From the NCBI GenBank assembly GCA_937898525.1, contig CALCBC010000006.1:1-25469 (forward strand): 25,469 nt of DNA, in the 5' to 3' direction. The DNA is from an uncultured Sphingomonadales bacterium (GTDB lineage: Bacteria; Pseudomonadota; Alphaproteobacteria; Sphingomonadales; Sphingomonadaceae). The notes under the pieces were generated by a model that worked only from the letters and a program-made list of their open reading frames with translations, was not told the origin of the DNA and did no database searches. The position numbers and the translations under genes were made by a program. Positions 9,940 through 18,524 of the stretch are shown piece after piece; within the stretch, counting starts at the first letter, position 1, and the number at the start of each line of letters is the position of its first letter.

Positions 9940-9997
9940 GATAGTGCTCCTGATGTCGTGTCCCGGAATCTAGGGCGCGTTCGCGCGCAGGCAACGA

Positions 9998-12900
9998 TCA
10001 GCGACCCAAGCTTTCCTCGGCGCCGATCAAGCCGGGTTTGTGCGCTTCGAGCAAGTCCGCGGGCAGCGCAATCAACTGCGGCGTCTGCGTGTAGAGCACG
10101 GCCGCCTCGATTTGCCGCCCCGGATAGATCGCCCCGAGTGCCGCGGCATAGGCCGCCATCTGCCGGATTGTCGCCAGCGGCACCTCGGCGAGTGACGTCG
10201 GCGGTCGGCGAGCGGTCTTGAAATCCGCCACCAGCACGCGCCCGGGCTCGACCAGCAGCCGGTCGGCGGTGCCGGCGATGACCTGTCCCCCGACCGTCGC
10301 CGCGAGCGGCACTTCGGCCAGCGCCGAGGGCCCGAACAGCCCGGCCCAATGCGGCTCCGAGATCACCGCCACCGCGTGGCCGAGGATCTCGGCCCGCTCG
10401 GCTTCCGACAGGTCGCCGGCGTTGCGTTCGAGCCAGGCCCAGGCCCGGGCCTGACGCTCGGCAGGCACGATGTCGGGCAGCCGTTCGAGCAGGCGGTGGA
10501 TCAGCACCCCGCGCCGCGCTGCCACGGCCAGCGCTTCCGACCGCAACGGCGGCTCGGCCCCCTGCTCCTCTCCCGCCGACGATGGCGCCAGCGGACGCGG
10601 GGGGCGCGGCTCGGGCCCGATCGGGCGCAACATCCAGTCCGGCAACGCCACCGCAGCCTGGGGCCCCGGCCGCCCCTTCTCGGGCGGAACCGGCGCGCGC
10701 GTGCCCCACTCGACACGGGCACCCCAGATCGGGTCCGCCAGCGGCTCGCCGGTCATCAGCGGCGCGAGCCGCGCATACCAGCTGTCGGGCGCGGGCTCGG
10801 TTTCACGCTTGCCGAGCGCGCCGCCGATGAACAGCGCCTCCTCGGCCCGAGTCATGGCAACGTAGAGCAGGCGCCAGTGCTCCTCGCGCTCTTCGCGCTT
10901 CGCCTTCTCTTCGGCTTCGGCGACGCGCCCGGCCTTTTCCCCCTTTTGCAGGTCGGGCACCGGCACCACCAGGCCCGAGGCTTCCTCGATCAGCGCCAGC
11001 CCGCGGGTCGGCGAGCTTTCGGGATTGCCCGTGGCGTCGGCGAGGATCACGATCGGCGCCTGCAGGCCCTTCGCGCCGTGCACCGTCATCACGCGGACGA
11101 GCCCCTCGCTCGCGCCGGGCTCCCGCTTCAGCTCGCCCTCGCCCGCGTCAAACCACTGGATGAACCCCTGCAAGCTCGGCGTGTGCGCCGAGGCATAGGC
11201 GAGCGCGGCGTTGAGCAACTCGTCGATCGGATCGTTGGCCTCCCGCCCGAGGCGCGCGACCAGCTTGCGCCTACCGTCCCACGGGCCGACAAGCAACCAG
11301 TGCAACAGCGCCTGCGGCGGCTCGAAATCGGCCCGGCGCAGCAGCTCGAGCAGCATCGGCACGTCAGGGTGGCCCGAGCGGTGCAGGTGATCCCACAGCG
11401 GCACGCCCTTGGCACGATAGCCATGCGCGAGCAGGTCCTCCTGGCTCCATCCGACCAGCGGCGAGACGAGCAGGCTCGCGAGGCTGAGATCGTCGAGCGG
11501 CTGCGCGGCGAAGCGCAGCGCGGCCATCAGGTCCTTGACGGCCAGCGGCGCACCGAGGCGCAGGCGGTCGACACCGGCGACGGGGATTCCTGCCGCGTGA
11601 AGCCGCGCGACGATCAGCCCGGCAAGCTCGCGGCGCTTGCGCACGAGGACCATGATGTCGCCCGGTCCCGCCATCCGCAGCTCGCCCTTGGCGAGCGGGA
11701 AATTGCCCACGAGCGCCCGGATCTGCGCAGCGATCCGGTCCGCCATCCGCCGCTCGGGTTCGGAAAGCCAGCTTTCCGGTCCCTCGCCGTCATCCTCGTC
11801 GTCAGGCCGGGCGGTGACCGGGTTCCACAGTGTCACGAGCCCCGGCCGGTCGTCACCGATGTGCGGCTCGGGCGCCTTGTCGAGGCCGAAACTCTCCGGC
11901 CCGATCGCGGCGATCGCCCGGTCGACGAACTCGAGCACGGGTTTCGACGTGCGATATGAGCGCCCGAGCCCGAGGTCCCTCAGCCGCCGGGCCCCCCGCG
12001 GGAGTCTCAACGCGTCGAGACCCTCCGCCCAGGCATCGATCGCCCGAGCGAACTCGGCCTTGGCGAGCGAGAAGTTCTCGGGGCTGGTACCCTGGAAGCG
12101 GAAGATCGCCTGCTTGTAGTCGCCGACTACGAAGACCGTGCGCAACTTGCCGTCGCGCTGGCCCTCGCCGCTGAAGAAGTCGTCGGTCAGCGCCTTGATG
12201 ATGTCCCACTGCGCCTTGTTGGTGTCCTGCGCCTCGTCGACCAGCACATGGTCGATCTGCCGGTCGAGCTTGTAGCGGATCCACTCGCCAAGCCCGGGCG
12301 TGGCCAGCAGCGCAGCCGCCTGGCGGATCAGGTCGTCGAAGTCGACCAGCCCCTCGCGCGCCTTGGCCTCGTCCCACGCCAGCGCGAACCGGCGACCGAC
12401 CGTGAGTGCCGGCGTCAGCACCTCGACTTGCGCCAGCAATGCCCGCTGGCGGCGTACAGCCTCGATACAGTCGCGCACGCGCTCGACCATCCCCCGATAG
12501 TTCATGTCGAACTTCTCGAGGTTCTTGAGCCACTTCGGCTCGCCGTTCTGGGTCAGCAGCGCCTTGGCGAGCTTCTCGCAGGCTTCCGCCCGGGCGGTCC
12601 CGTCACCTGCAAGCCAGGCTTCGATCGCGTCGAGCGCCTTGGCGGCCGAGGCCGTCCCCCAGGCCCGGTTGATCTCGAGGCATCGGCGCAAAGCCGCGCA
12701 GTCGAACACCTCGTCGGCGCACAGGGCTGCGACCGTTTCCGGCCCCGAGCCTGCCTCGAGCCCGACCAGCCGCTCGACGCGTTCGCGCATCGGCTCCTGC
12801 CAGCCGCCGGGCCCGAGCCAGACGTCGCGCGCCTCGGCGCAGCGCATCAGCCAGGCGCGCGCCTTGTCCGGGCCCATCCTCAGGCTCAGCTCCTCGAGCG

Positions 12901-13435
12901 CTTCGACCGGTTCGCGCTCGCCGCGCTCCTCCCACTCGACCAGCAGGTCCGACAGGACCCGGTGCGCGAGCAGCTCGCGGTCGCGGTCCTCCATCGCCCG
13001 GGTGCCGGGCACCAGCCCAGCTTCCTCAGGGAAGGCCGACAGCAGCCACTGGGCGAAGGCGTGGATCGTGTCGATCCTGAGCCCACCGCCCGGGCAGTCG
13101 AGCACGCTCGCGAACAGCGTCCGCGCCCGCGCCTGGCACTCAGGCGTCGGCTCCTCGCCGATCGCGATCAGGTCCGCGGCGAGCGCCTCGGGCTTCATCC
13201 GCACCCAACTCGCCAGCACTGCGTTGACGCGTTCGGCCATTTCGGCCGCACCTGCCTTGGTGAACGTCAGGCACAGCAGGTTCTCCGGCCGCACGCCCGG
13301 AGTCAGCAGCAGCCGCAACACGCGCGCCGAAAGTACCTGGGTCTTTCCGGTCCCGGCCGAGGCCGACAGCCAGACGCTGTCGCGCGGCTCGACGGCCTTC
13401 GCCTGGTTGTCCTGCAGCGGAAACACCCGGCTCAT
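9998..13435 (-). CDS. addA: AddA, double-strand-break repair helicase-nuclease
   Basis: A 1145-residue AddA (alphaproteobacterial type), the UvrD-like 3'-5' helicase and nuclease subunit of AddAB, which processes double-strand ends for RecA-dependent repair. Walker A ASAGTGKT is at residues 25-32. The DEAQDTN helicase motif is near residue 400, followed by VFVVGDYKQAIFRFQG. MTVHGAKGLQAPIV and LLYVAMTRAEEAL are late helicase motifs. The C-terminal RecB-type nuclease motif VADFKT is near residue 1068. The start MSRVFPLQDNQAKAV at 13435 overlaps the addB stop by 4 bases (ATGA), and homologs begin at this point. Last of six overlapping genes. Confidence 0.97.
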   Translation of the reverse strand: MSRVFPLQDNQAKAVEPRDSVWLSASAGTGKTQVLSARVLRLLLTPGVRPENLLCLTFTKAGAAEMAERVNAVLASWVRMKPEALAADLIAIGEEPTPECQARARTLFASVLDCPGGGLRIDTIHAFAQWLLSAFPEEAGLVPGTRAMEDRDRELLAHRVLSDLLVEWEERGEREPVEALEELSLRMGPDKARAWLMRCAEARDVWLGPGGWQEPMRERVERLVGLEAGSGPETVAALCADEVFDCAALRRCLEINRAWGTASAAKALDAIEAWLAGDGTARAEACEKLAKALLTQNGEPKWLKNLEKFDMNYRGMVERVRDCIEAVRRQRALLAQVEVLTPALTVGRRFALAWDEAKAREGLVDFDDLIRQAAALLATPGLGEWIRYKLDRQIDHVLVDEAQDTNKAQWDIIKALTDDFFSGEGQRDGKLRTVFVVGDYKQAIFRFQGTSPENFSLAKAEFARAIDAWAEGLDALRLPRGARRLRDLGLGRSYRTSKPVLEFVDRAIAAIGPESFGLDKAPEPHIGDDRPGLVTLWNPVTARPDDEDDGEGPESWLSEPERRMADRIAAQIRALVGNFPLAKGELRMAGPGDIMVLVRKRRELAGLIVARLHAAGIPVAGVDRLRLGAPLAVKDLMAALRFAAQPLDDLSLASLLVSPLVGWSQEDLLAHGYRAKGVPLWDHLHRSGHPDVPMLLELLRRADFEPPQALLHWLLVGPWDGRRKLVARLGREANDPIDELLNAALAYASAHTPSLQGFIQWFDAGEGELKREPGASEGLVRVMTVHGAKGLQAPIVILADATGNPESSPTRGLALIEEASGLVVPVPDLQKGEKAGRVAEAEEKAKREEREEHWRLLYVAMTRAEEALFIGGALGKRETEPAPDSWYARLAPLMTGEPLADPIWGARVEWGTRAPVPPEKGRPGPQAAVALPDWMLRPIGPEPRPPRPLAPSSAGEEQGAEPPLRSEALAVAARRGVLIHRLLERLPDIVPAERQARAWAWLERNAGDLSEAERAEILGHAVAVISEPHWAGLFGPSALAEVPLAATVGGQVIAGTADRLLVEPGRVLVADFKTARRPPTSLAEVPLATIRQMAAYAAALGAIYPGRQIEAAVLYTQTPQLIALPADLLEAHKPGLIGAEESLGR

Positions 13436-16401
13436 GCCTCGCGCCCCATCCATTCGTCGAGCCGCATGAGCTGGTCGTACTCGGTGTAAGCGGGAAAGTC
13501 CGGCGCCATCCTCGCGGTGAACGGGAGCTCGCCGAGTATCCAACCGCGGATGGCCTTGTGCAGCTGCTCCTCGGTCGTCGGCAGGAACTCCTCGGGCGGA
13601 ATGCCGGACCGCTTGTTGCCCACCAGCAGCGGCGTTTCGACGTAGCCGAACGCATTCTCGTCGCGACGCTTGCCGTCCTTGCCGAGCGACCAGTACTCGA
13701 AGCCGGTCACTCGTCCCTCGACGCCTTCGACCCCGCCGTTCTCGACCATCAGGCCGAGCACGCCGAGCTGCAACCGGTAGCCTTTGGCGACTTCCGCTGC
13801 CGAGGGCGGCTTGCCGGTCTTGTAATCGATCACCGCCACGGTCCCGTCGGGCAAGCGGTCGAACCGATCCGCGCGGCCGTAAATGCGCACACCGTCGACC
13901 CGCATTTCCGCCTTGCGCTCGACCGCGATCACCGTCCGCCCCTCCGCCTGCGCCTCGCGAACCGTTGTCGCGACCCATTCGAGTGCCGCCAGCAGCCGCG
14001 GCTGCCACAACGCGCGCATCAGCGGGTGCGCGTTCATCTCACGCAGCTGGTCGAGTGCGATCGCCCGGATTTCTCCGCCGTGCTCGTGCCATTTCTGAAG
14101 GATCCGGTGGGCGAGCGTGCCCTGCCACGCCGGCGTGGGCTCGGCGTCGAGCGCATCGAGTGGCTCGAGCTTGAGAATGTGCCGGGCATAGAACTGGTAC
14201 GGATCGCCGAGCAGCGTATCGAGCGCAGTAACCCTCACATCGACCCGGCGCTGTTCGGGCGAAGGCATGGGCTGCGGCTTCGGATGCGGCGCGACCGCTG
14301 GCGGCTCGTTGAGCGCCCTGACCAGCGCCGGCACCTCGCTCTCGCGGTGGTCCTTCGCCAGCTCACCGAGCAGCGCCTCGGCGCGCAGCCAGAAGCGGCT
14401 GGCAATCGCCGGCCCGTCGAGCCCGCGCCGCGAACGGCTCAACACCACTTCCGGCGCGCCGAGCGCCCCGGCGAGATCATGCGCCGCGAGGCCGATGCGG
14501 AAATCCGCCCCCGGCACGCCCAGCGCGCGCAGCACCGCGGGCGCAAGCAGCGGATCGGGCGCTGCCGCCCCGGGCCAGGTGCCCTCGTTGAGCCCCGCAC
14601 AGATCGTCAGGTCGGCGCGGGTCATGCGCGATTCGAGCAGGCCGTAGATCGCCACGCGCGGGTGCCCTCCCCACGGCGGGCGAACCGCAACGCGGTCCAT
14701 CGCCTCGCGCAGCACCGTCGGCAGCTCGGCAGGGTCGAGCACGGTCCCGACCTCACGGGCCGGCACGCGCAGCCCGTCGAGGAACGTCGACAGCGCGCGT
14801 CCGTCGGCCTGGTCCCAAAGTGCATCTCCGCACAGCGCCTCGCCCGCCGCCGCGAGCCGGTCGAGCTGTTCGGCGAGCGGCGCTTCGCCTTCCACCATCA
14901 GCGGCGCCAACACAGCCTCGACCTCGTTCCACCAGGCGCCTAGCCGCTCCTCTTCAGCGACCGCCCGAAGCGATTCCAGCCCCGGCTCGCGCCGAGGCCC
15001 GCGCAGCGCCAGCTCGAATGCCCGCGCGCGCTCGAGCCAGGCCGCACGGCCTTCGCCCGCGCGGACCAGCGGTTGCCCGAGCAACGCCATCAGCGCGACC
15101 GGCGGCGCGCGCTCGGCCGCCACTTCCGCCAGCAGCAGCAGTACCCGCCCCGCCGCCGTTTGCGACAGCGGCCGGCCCGCCGTGTCGTCCGCCTCGATGT
15201 TCCAGCGCTGCAAGTGCTGCACGACGCGCGCGGCGAGTCCGCGGTCGGGCGTGATTACCGCGACGCGCTTCTCGGGCACCTCGAGCGCCTCTCGCACGAG
15301 CAGCGCGATCGCCTGCGCCTCTTCCTCGGGGTTGGCCGTCTCCATCAGCCGGACGCCGGAGAGCCGCCGCCGCTCGGCCGGCAGGTCGACCCACGACCGG
15401 CTCGCCTGGGGCGGCAGGAACAGGCTCGAGATCGCATGGCTGCGCTCGGGTGGCCCTTTACCGAGCCCCGCGCGGTGCCAGGGCTGCACCTCGTCGCGCG
15501 AGACCCACAGCCGGTTGAGCAGAAGCTTCAGGTGATATTGCGGGTGCGTGACCGCATCGTCTCGGCCGATCGGCGGATCCGCGTCGCGCGCGCCGGCTGC
15601 GCCGAGCTCGTCCCATGCCTCGGCGCTCAGCGACAGGTCGAGGTCGGGCAGCACCACCGCACCGGTCGGCATCCGCGCGATCCGCCGCAGCAGCGCGGCC
15701 AGCCCCTTGGACGCGCTGGTGATCCCAGCCGCGACGACCGGTGTTTCGGGGGGGGCCTCGCGCCAGCGCTGTGCGGCATGGCGGAAAAGCTTGTTGAACC
15801 GGTCGGCCGGATCGACTTCTCCGCGCGCCTGCAGTTCGGCAAGCCAGCGATCCTGCACCGCGATGAACAGGCGCAGTCCCCGCTTCCAGTGATCGGCGAG
15901 ATCGCCGAGCAACCCGAGCACGCGCTCCTGCCACAGTTCTTCAGGACCGGTCTCCTCGACCAGCAGCCGGTCCATCGCCCGCGCCATGTCCTGCGCCAGT
16001 CTCAGCAAGGCGGCGCCCTTCAGGTCGGGCCGCTCCTGACGGATCAGCTCGGCCAACCGCAGCCAGCGGTAAGTCACGTCCACGGCGGGGGGAATCTCCG
16101 CTCCCGCCCCGAGCGGGTCGAGCAACGGCCCGAGTGTCTCGTCGAGGTCGAGATCGCCGACCACCGCCATCCGCGGCATCAGCAGGCCTTGCCCTGAACT
16201 TGTCGAAGGGCCCTGGCCTGAGTGCCGGATGAATGCCTCGGTCACCGTGCGCACCGCGCGTCGGCTCGGCAGCAGCAGCGTCAGCCGGGCGAGCCCGAGT
16301 TCGGGCTCGGCGTAGCGCGGTACGAGCCCCGCCACGAGCGCATCGGCGAACCCGCGGTGCGCGGCAATCGAGTAGACCTTGGGGCGGGCGGCCTCAGCCA
16401 C
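13432..16401 (-). CDS. addB: AddB, double-strand-break repair nuclease subunit
   Basis: A 989-residue AddB of the alphaproteobacterial type, partner of AddA. The N-terminal part is an inactivated helicase fold (LLLPSRRAVRTVTEAF). The C-terminal nuclease carries VAVIDYKTGKPPSA near residue 857, with a QLGVLGLM segment after it. Cysteines for the iron-sulfur cluster known in Bacillus AddB are not seen around the nuclease, as expected for this clade. The start is GTG at 16401 within GTGGCTGA, overlapping the murU stop by 8 bases; it gives the expected family N terminus (MAEAARPKVYSIAAHRGF). Residues 62-72 (GQGPSTSSGQG) are encoded by an inserted palindromic repeat, described separately. Confidence 0.95.
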   Translation of the reverse strand: MAEAARPKVYSIAAHRGFADALVAGLVPRYAEPELGLARLTLLLPSRRAVRTVTEAFIRHSGQGPSTSSGQGLLMPRMAVVGDLDLDETLGPLLDPLGAGAEIPPAVDVTYRWLRLAELIRQERPDLKGAALLRLAQDMARAMDRLLVEETGPEELWQERVLGLLGDLADHWKRGLRLFIAVQDRWLAELQARGEVDPADRFNKLFRHAAQRWREAPPETPVVAAGITSASKGLAALLRRIARMPTGAVVLPDLDLSLSAEAWDELGAAGARDADPPIGRDDAVTHPQYHLKLLLNRLWVSRDEVQPWHRAGLGKGPPERSHAISSLFLPPQASRSWVDLPAERRRLSGVRLMETANPEEEAQAIALLVREALEVPEKRVAVITPDRGLAARVVQHLQRWNIEADDTAGRPLSQTAAGRVLLLLAEVAAERAPPVALMALLGQPLVRAGEGRAAWLERARAFELALRGPRREPGLESLRAVAEEERLGAWWNEVEAVLAPLMVEGEAPLAEQLDRLAAAGEALCGDALWDQADGRALSTFLDGLRVPAREVGTVLDPAELPTVLREAMDRVAVRPPWGGHPRVAIYGLLESRMTRADLTICAGLNEGTWPGAAAPDPLLAPAVLRALGVPGADFRIGLAAHDLAGALGAPEVVLSRSRRGLDGPAIASRFWLRAEALLGELAKDHRESEVPALVRALNEPPAVAPHPKPQPMPSPEQRRVDVRVTALDTLLGDPYQFYARHILKLEPLDALDAEPTPAWQGTLAHRILQKWHEHGGEIRAIALDQLREMNAHPLMRALWQPRLLAALEWVATTVREAQAEGRTVIAVERKAEMRVDGVRIYGRADRFDRLPDGTVAVIDYKTGKPPSAAEVAKGYRLQLGVLGLMVENGGVEGVEGRVTGFEYWSLGKDGKRRDENAFGYVETPLLVGNKRSGIPPEEFLPTTEEQLHKAIRGWILGELPFTARMAPDFPAYTEYDQLMRLDEWMGREA
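16186..16218 (-). repeat. Palindromic repeat inserted in frame within addB
   Basis: On the minus strand the core CCCTTCGACAAGTTCAGGG is flanked by GGCCAGGG and CAAGGCC-type half-repeats, and CAGGCC/GGCCTG bracket the unit on the plus strand. It encodes AddB residues 62-72. The core is a repeat I recognise as widely scattered in Sphingomonadales and other bacterial genomes, where it often adds peptides such as PSTSSGQ to proteins. It keeps the reading frame (33 bases, 11 codons) and falls in a loop before the LLMPRMAVVGDLDLDE segment, so AddB is probably still functional. Confidence 0.8.
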
Positions 16402-17110
16402 CGGCCAGCGCCGCCTCGGTCGGCCGGATTGCTTCGGGCGTGCCGACCTCGAACCACAGCCCGGTGAAGACCACGCCGTACAGCCTGCCCTCGTCGATCG
16501 CCCGATCCCACAACACGTTGGTCGAGAACGGACCCTCGGGAGGGTCGCGCAGCAGGCGTTTCGAGGCGAGCTGGATGCCGGTAAAGATGAACGGCGCGAC
16601 GCGGCCCCGGCGGCGCCGCGACAGCCGCCCCCGGCCATCCATGTGGAAGTCGCCCTGCCCCCGGAAGTTGAACGCCGAGGTGTGCCGCGCAACCAGCAGC
16701 AGCGCGTCCATCCGCTCGGGGTCCCAGGCATCGGACAACTCGCGGAACGCGTTCTTCGGCCCGTCGAGCCAGACGTTGTCGCTGTTCACGGAGAAGAACG
16801 GATCGGGCAGCAGGTCCTGCGCCTTGACCAACCCGCCGCCCGTCTCGAGCAGCTGCGCGCGCTCGTCGGAGATCGTCACCGCCGGGACCTGGCGCGGCCT
16901 GACGTGTGCCTCGACCGCCTCGGGCAGGTAATGGACGTTGACGACCGCGCGGGTAACTCCGGCCTCGGCGAGCTTGTCGAGCGCGTGATCGATCAGCGGT
17001 TTGCCGGCGACGCGCACGAGCGGCTTGGGCTGGCTCGCGGTGAGCGGCCGCATCCGCTTGCCGAGCCCGGCGGCCATGACCATCGCGGTGTCGGTGACCA
17101 ACGATTTCAT
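16394..17110 (-). CDS. murU: MurNAc-1-phosphate uridylyltransferase (nucleotidyltransferase)
   Basis: A 238-residue sugar-1-phosphate nucleotidyltransferase. The signature MAAGLGKRMRPLT followed by KPLV is at residues 12-32. ETGGG and the metal-binding Asp in VNSDNVW follow, and the end has FEVGTPEAI. Its position directly behind an AmgK-type kinase gene, with a 4-base overlap, identifies it as MurU. MurU converts MurNAc-alpha-1-phosphate and UTP to UDP-MurNAc in the cell-wall recycling route that bypasses MurA and MurB. The ATG at 17110 shares ATGA with the kinase stop. Without the neighbour it could be read as a generic glucose- or mannose-1-phosphate nucleotidyltransferase. Confidence 0.88.
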   Translation of the reverse strand: MKSLVTDTAMVMAAGLGKRMRPLTASQPKPLVRVAGKPLIDHALDKLAEAGVTRAVVNVHYLPEAVEAHVRPRQVPAVTISDERAQLLETGGGLVKAQDLLPDPFFSVNSDNVWLDGPKNAFRELSDAWDPERMDALLLVARHTSAFNFRGQGDFHMDGRGRLSRRRRGRVAPFIFTGIQLASKRLLRDPPEGPFSTNVLWDRAIDEGRLYGVVFTGLWFEVGTPEAIRPTEAALAGG

Positions 17111-18084
17111 CGAATCTCGCCGCCGCCGCTATTGCGCAGGTGTTGCGGAATGTTTGCCGCGAACCATTCGGCGACCTGGGCCAGCGCCGGGTGGGCGAGG
17201 TCGCGTTCCATCGCGGCCCACACGCGCGGGATCATCGGCAAGTAGCGCGGCTTGCCGTCGCGCAACCACAGCCGCGCGAAGATGCCGACGATCTTGGCAT
17301 TGCGCTGCGCGCCGAGCCGCGCGTAGTCGGCCTCGAATTCGGGGCCCACGTCCGTTTGCGCTGCGTAACGGTCGAGCATCCTGCGCTCGAGCTCGGGAGC
17401 GACATCGCGCCGGGCATCCTGCAGCAGCGAGACGAGATCGTAGGCCGGGTGGCCCACGAGCGCGTCCTGGAAGTCGATCAATCCCTGGCCGCCGTCTCCG
17501 AGCAGCATGATGTTCTCGGCGTGGTAGTCGCGCAGGACCGTGACCCCGGGATCCTGACGAGGCAGCATCGGCACGAGCGCGGCCTCCCACGCCGCGCGCC
17601 ACCCTTCCGCGTCGACCTCGAGCTTCATCGCCGGGCAGTACCACTCGACGAAGAGGCCTGCCTCGCGCTGATAGACTTCCATGTCGTAGGGCGCGAACGG
17701 CCCCGGCGGCCGCGCGTGCAGCTCCACCAGCGCGTCAATCGCTCGGGCGTAGACCGCCTCCTCGTCGCCCGGGTGCAAGTCGAGCCAGTCGCGCATCCGG
17801 TCGTTGCCGAAATCCTCGATCAGCACGAGCCCCCGCTCGGGCCGCTCGGCGTAGATCTCCGGCGCGCGCAGCCCCTGCTCGCACAGCCATTTGCCGACGT
17901 GGAGGAACGGTCCCGGGTCCTCGTGCGGCGGCGGCGCATCCATCAGCATCGCCCGCGCGTCGCCCTTGCGCACGCGGAAGTAGCGGCGGAAGCTGGCGTC
18001 GCCCGGCAGCGGTTCGACCTGCGCCCCGCCCCAGCCGGCCTCGTCCAGGAATTCGTCGAGCCCCGCGGGCAGCCCTGCACTCAT
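17107..18084 (-). CDS. amgK: Anomeric MurNAc/GlcNAc kinase (APH-fold phosphotransferase)
   Basis: A 325-residue kinase of the aminoglycoside phosphotransferase fold. The catalytic loop is LRDYHAENIMLL (residues 184-195) and the metal-binding Asp is in IDFQDALVGHPAYDLVSLLQDARRD (from residue 203), a pattern I associate with AmgK rather than drug-modifying enzymes. AmgK phosphorylates MurNAc at the anomeric carbon, feeding MurU, the next gene. The start at 18084 (MSAGLPAGLDEFL) overlaps the tsaE stop by 4 bases. Databases often label such genes only as phosphotransferase; I see no reason to read it as antibiotic resistance. Confidence 0.88.
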   Translation of the reverse strand: MSAGLPAGLDEFLDEAGWGGAQVEPLPGDASFRRYFRVRKGDARAMLMDAPPPHEDPGPFLHVGKWLCEQGLRAPEIYAERPERGLVLIEDFGNDRMRDWLDLHPGDEEAVYARAIDALVELHARPPGPFAPYDMEVYQREAGLFVEWYCPAMKLEVDAEGWRAAWEAALVPMLPRQDPGVTVLRDYHAENIMLLGDGGQGLIDFQDALVGHPAYDLVSLLQDARRDVAPELERRMLDRYAAQTDVGPEFEADYARLGAQRNAKIVGIFARLWLRDGKPRYLPMIPRVWAAMERDLAHPALAQVAEWFAANIPQHLRNSGGGEIR

Positions 18085-18524
18085 GGCCAACGCCCCTGCC
18101 AAGCGGCGCCAGGTTCGACAATCGCCCTGCGACCCTTTCCCGCAACTTCGAGCGCGATCGCGAGGCAGCCCGGCTCGTTCGCGAACCCGCCGGCGTGCTC
18201 GGGCCATTCGGCGATCAGCGCCGCGCCCTCGCGGTAGTCGTCGAGGCCAAGCTCCGCCGCTTCTTCGGGGCGGTCGAGACGGTAGAAGTCGGCGTGGACG
18301 AGCGGCAGCCGCACTGCGGGCGGATCGTAGGTCTCGACGATCGTGAAGGTCGGCGAAGGCACCTCGCCCTGATGCCCCAGCGCGGCGATGATTCCGCGCG
18401 CGAGCGTGGTCTTGCCCGTCCCGAGACCGCCTGAAAGCGCGACGACGTCGCCCGGCTGCAGGCGTGCGGCGATGCGCGCGCCGAACGCTTCCGTCGCGGC
18501 TGGGTCGGGCAGGTCGATTATCAC
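18081..18524 (-). CDS. tsaE: tRNA t6A biosynthesis ATPase TsaE
   Basis: A 147-residue TsaE (YjeE family), the ATPase that supports TsaB-TsaD in making N6-threonylcarbamoyladenosine at position 37 of ANN-decoding tRNAs. Walker A GGLGTGKTT is at residues 32-40. Also typical are PSPTFTIVETY (56-66), the HADFYRL strand, and EWPEHA near residue 107. The start is GTG at 18524, overlapping the divL stop in GTGA; it gives the usual N-terminal length. It is translationally coupled on both sides, to divL upstream and amgK downstream. No irregularity seen. Confidence 0.95.
   Translation of the reverse strand: MIIDLPDPAATEAFGARIAARLQPGDVVALSGGLGTGKTTLARGIIAALGHQGEVPSPTFTIVETYDPPAVRLPLVHADFYRLDRPEEAAELGLDDYREGAALIAEWPEHAGGFANEPGCLAIALEVAGKGRRAIVEPGAAWQGRWP

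Noticed and set aside
10349..13489. Two long plus-strand frames antisense to addA
   Set aside because: Both are composition artefacts of a GC-rich gene. The helicase and nuclease motifs are on the minus strand.
17107..18084. Aminoglycoside resistance gene
   Set aside because: The kinase has the APH fold, but its motif pattern and coupling to a nucleotidyltransferase gene fit MurNAc recycling (AmgK) rather than drug modification.
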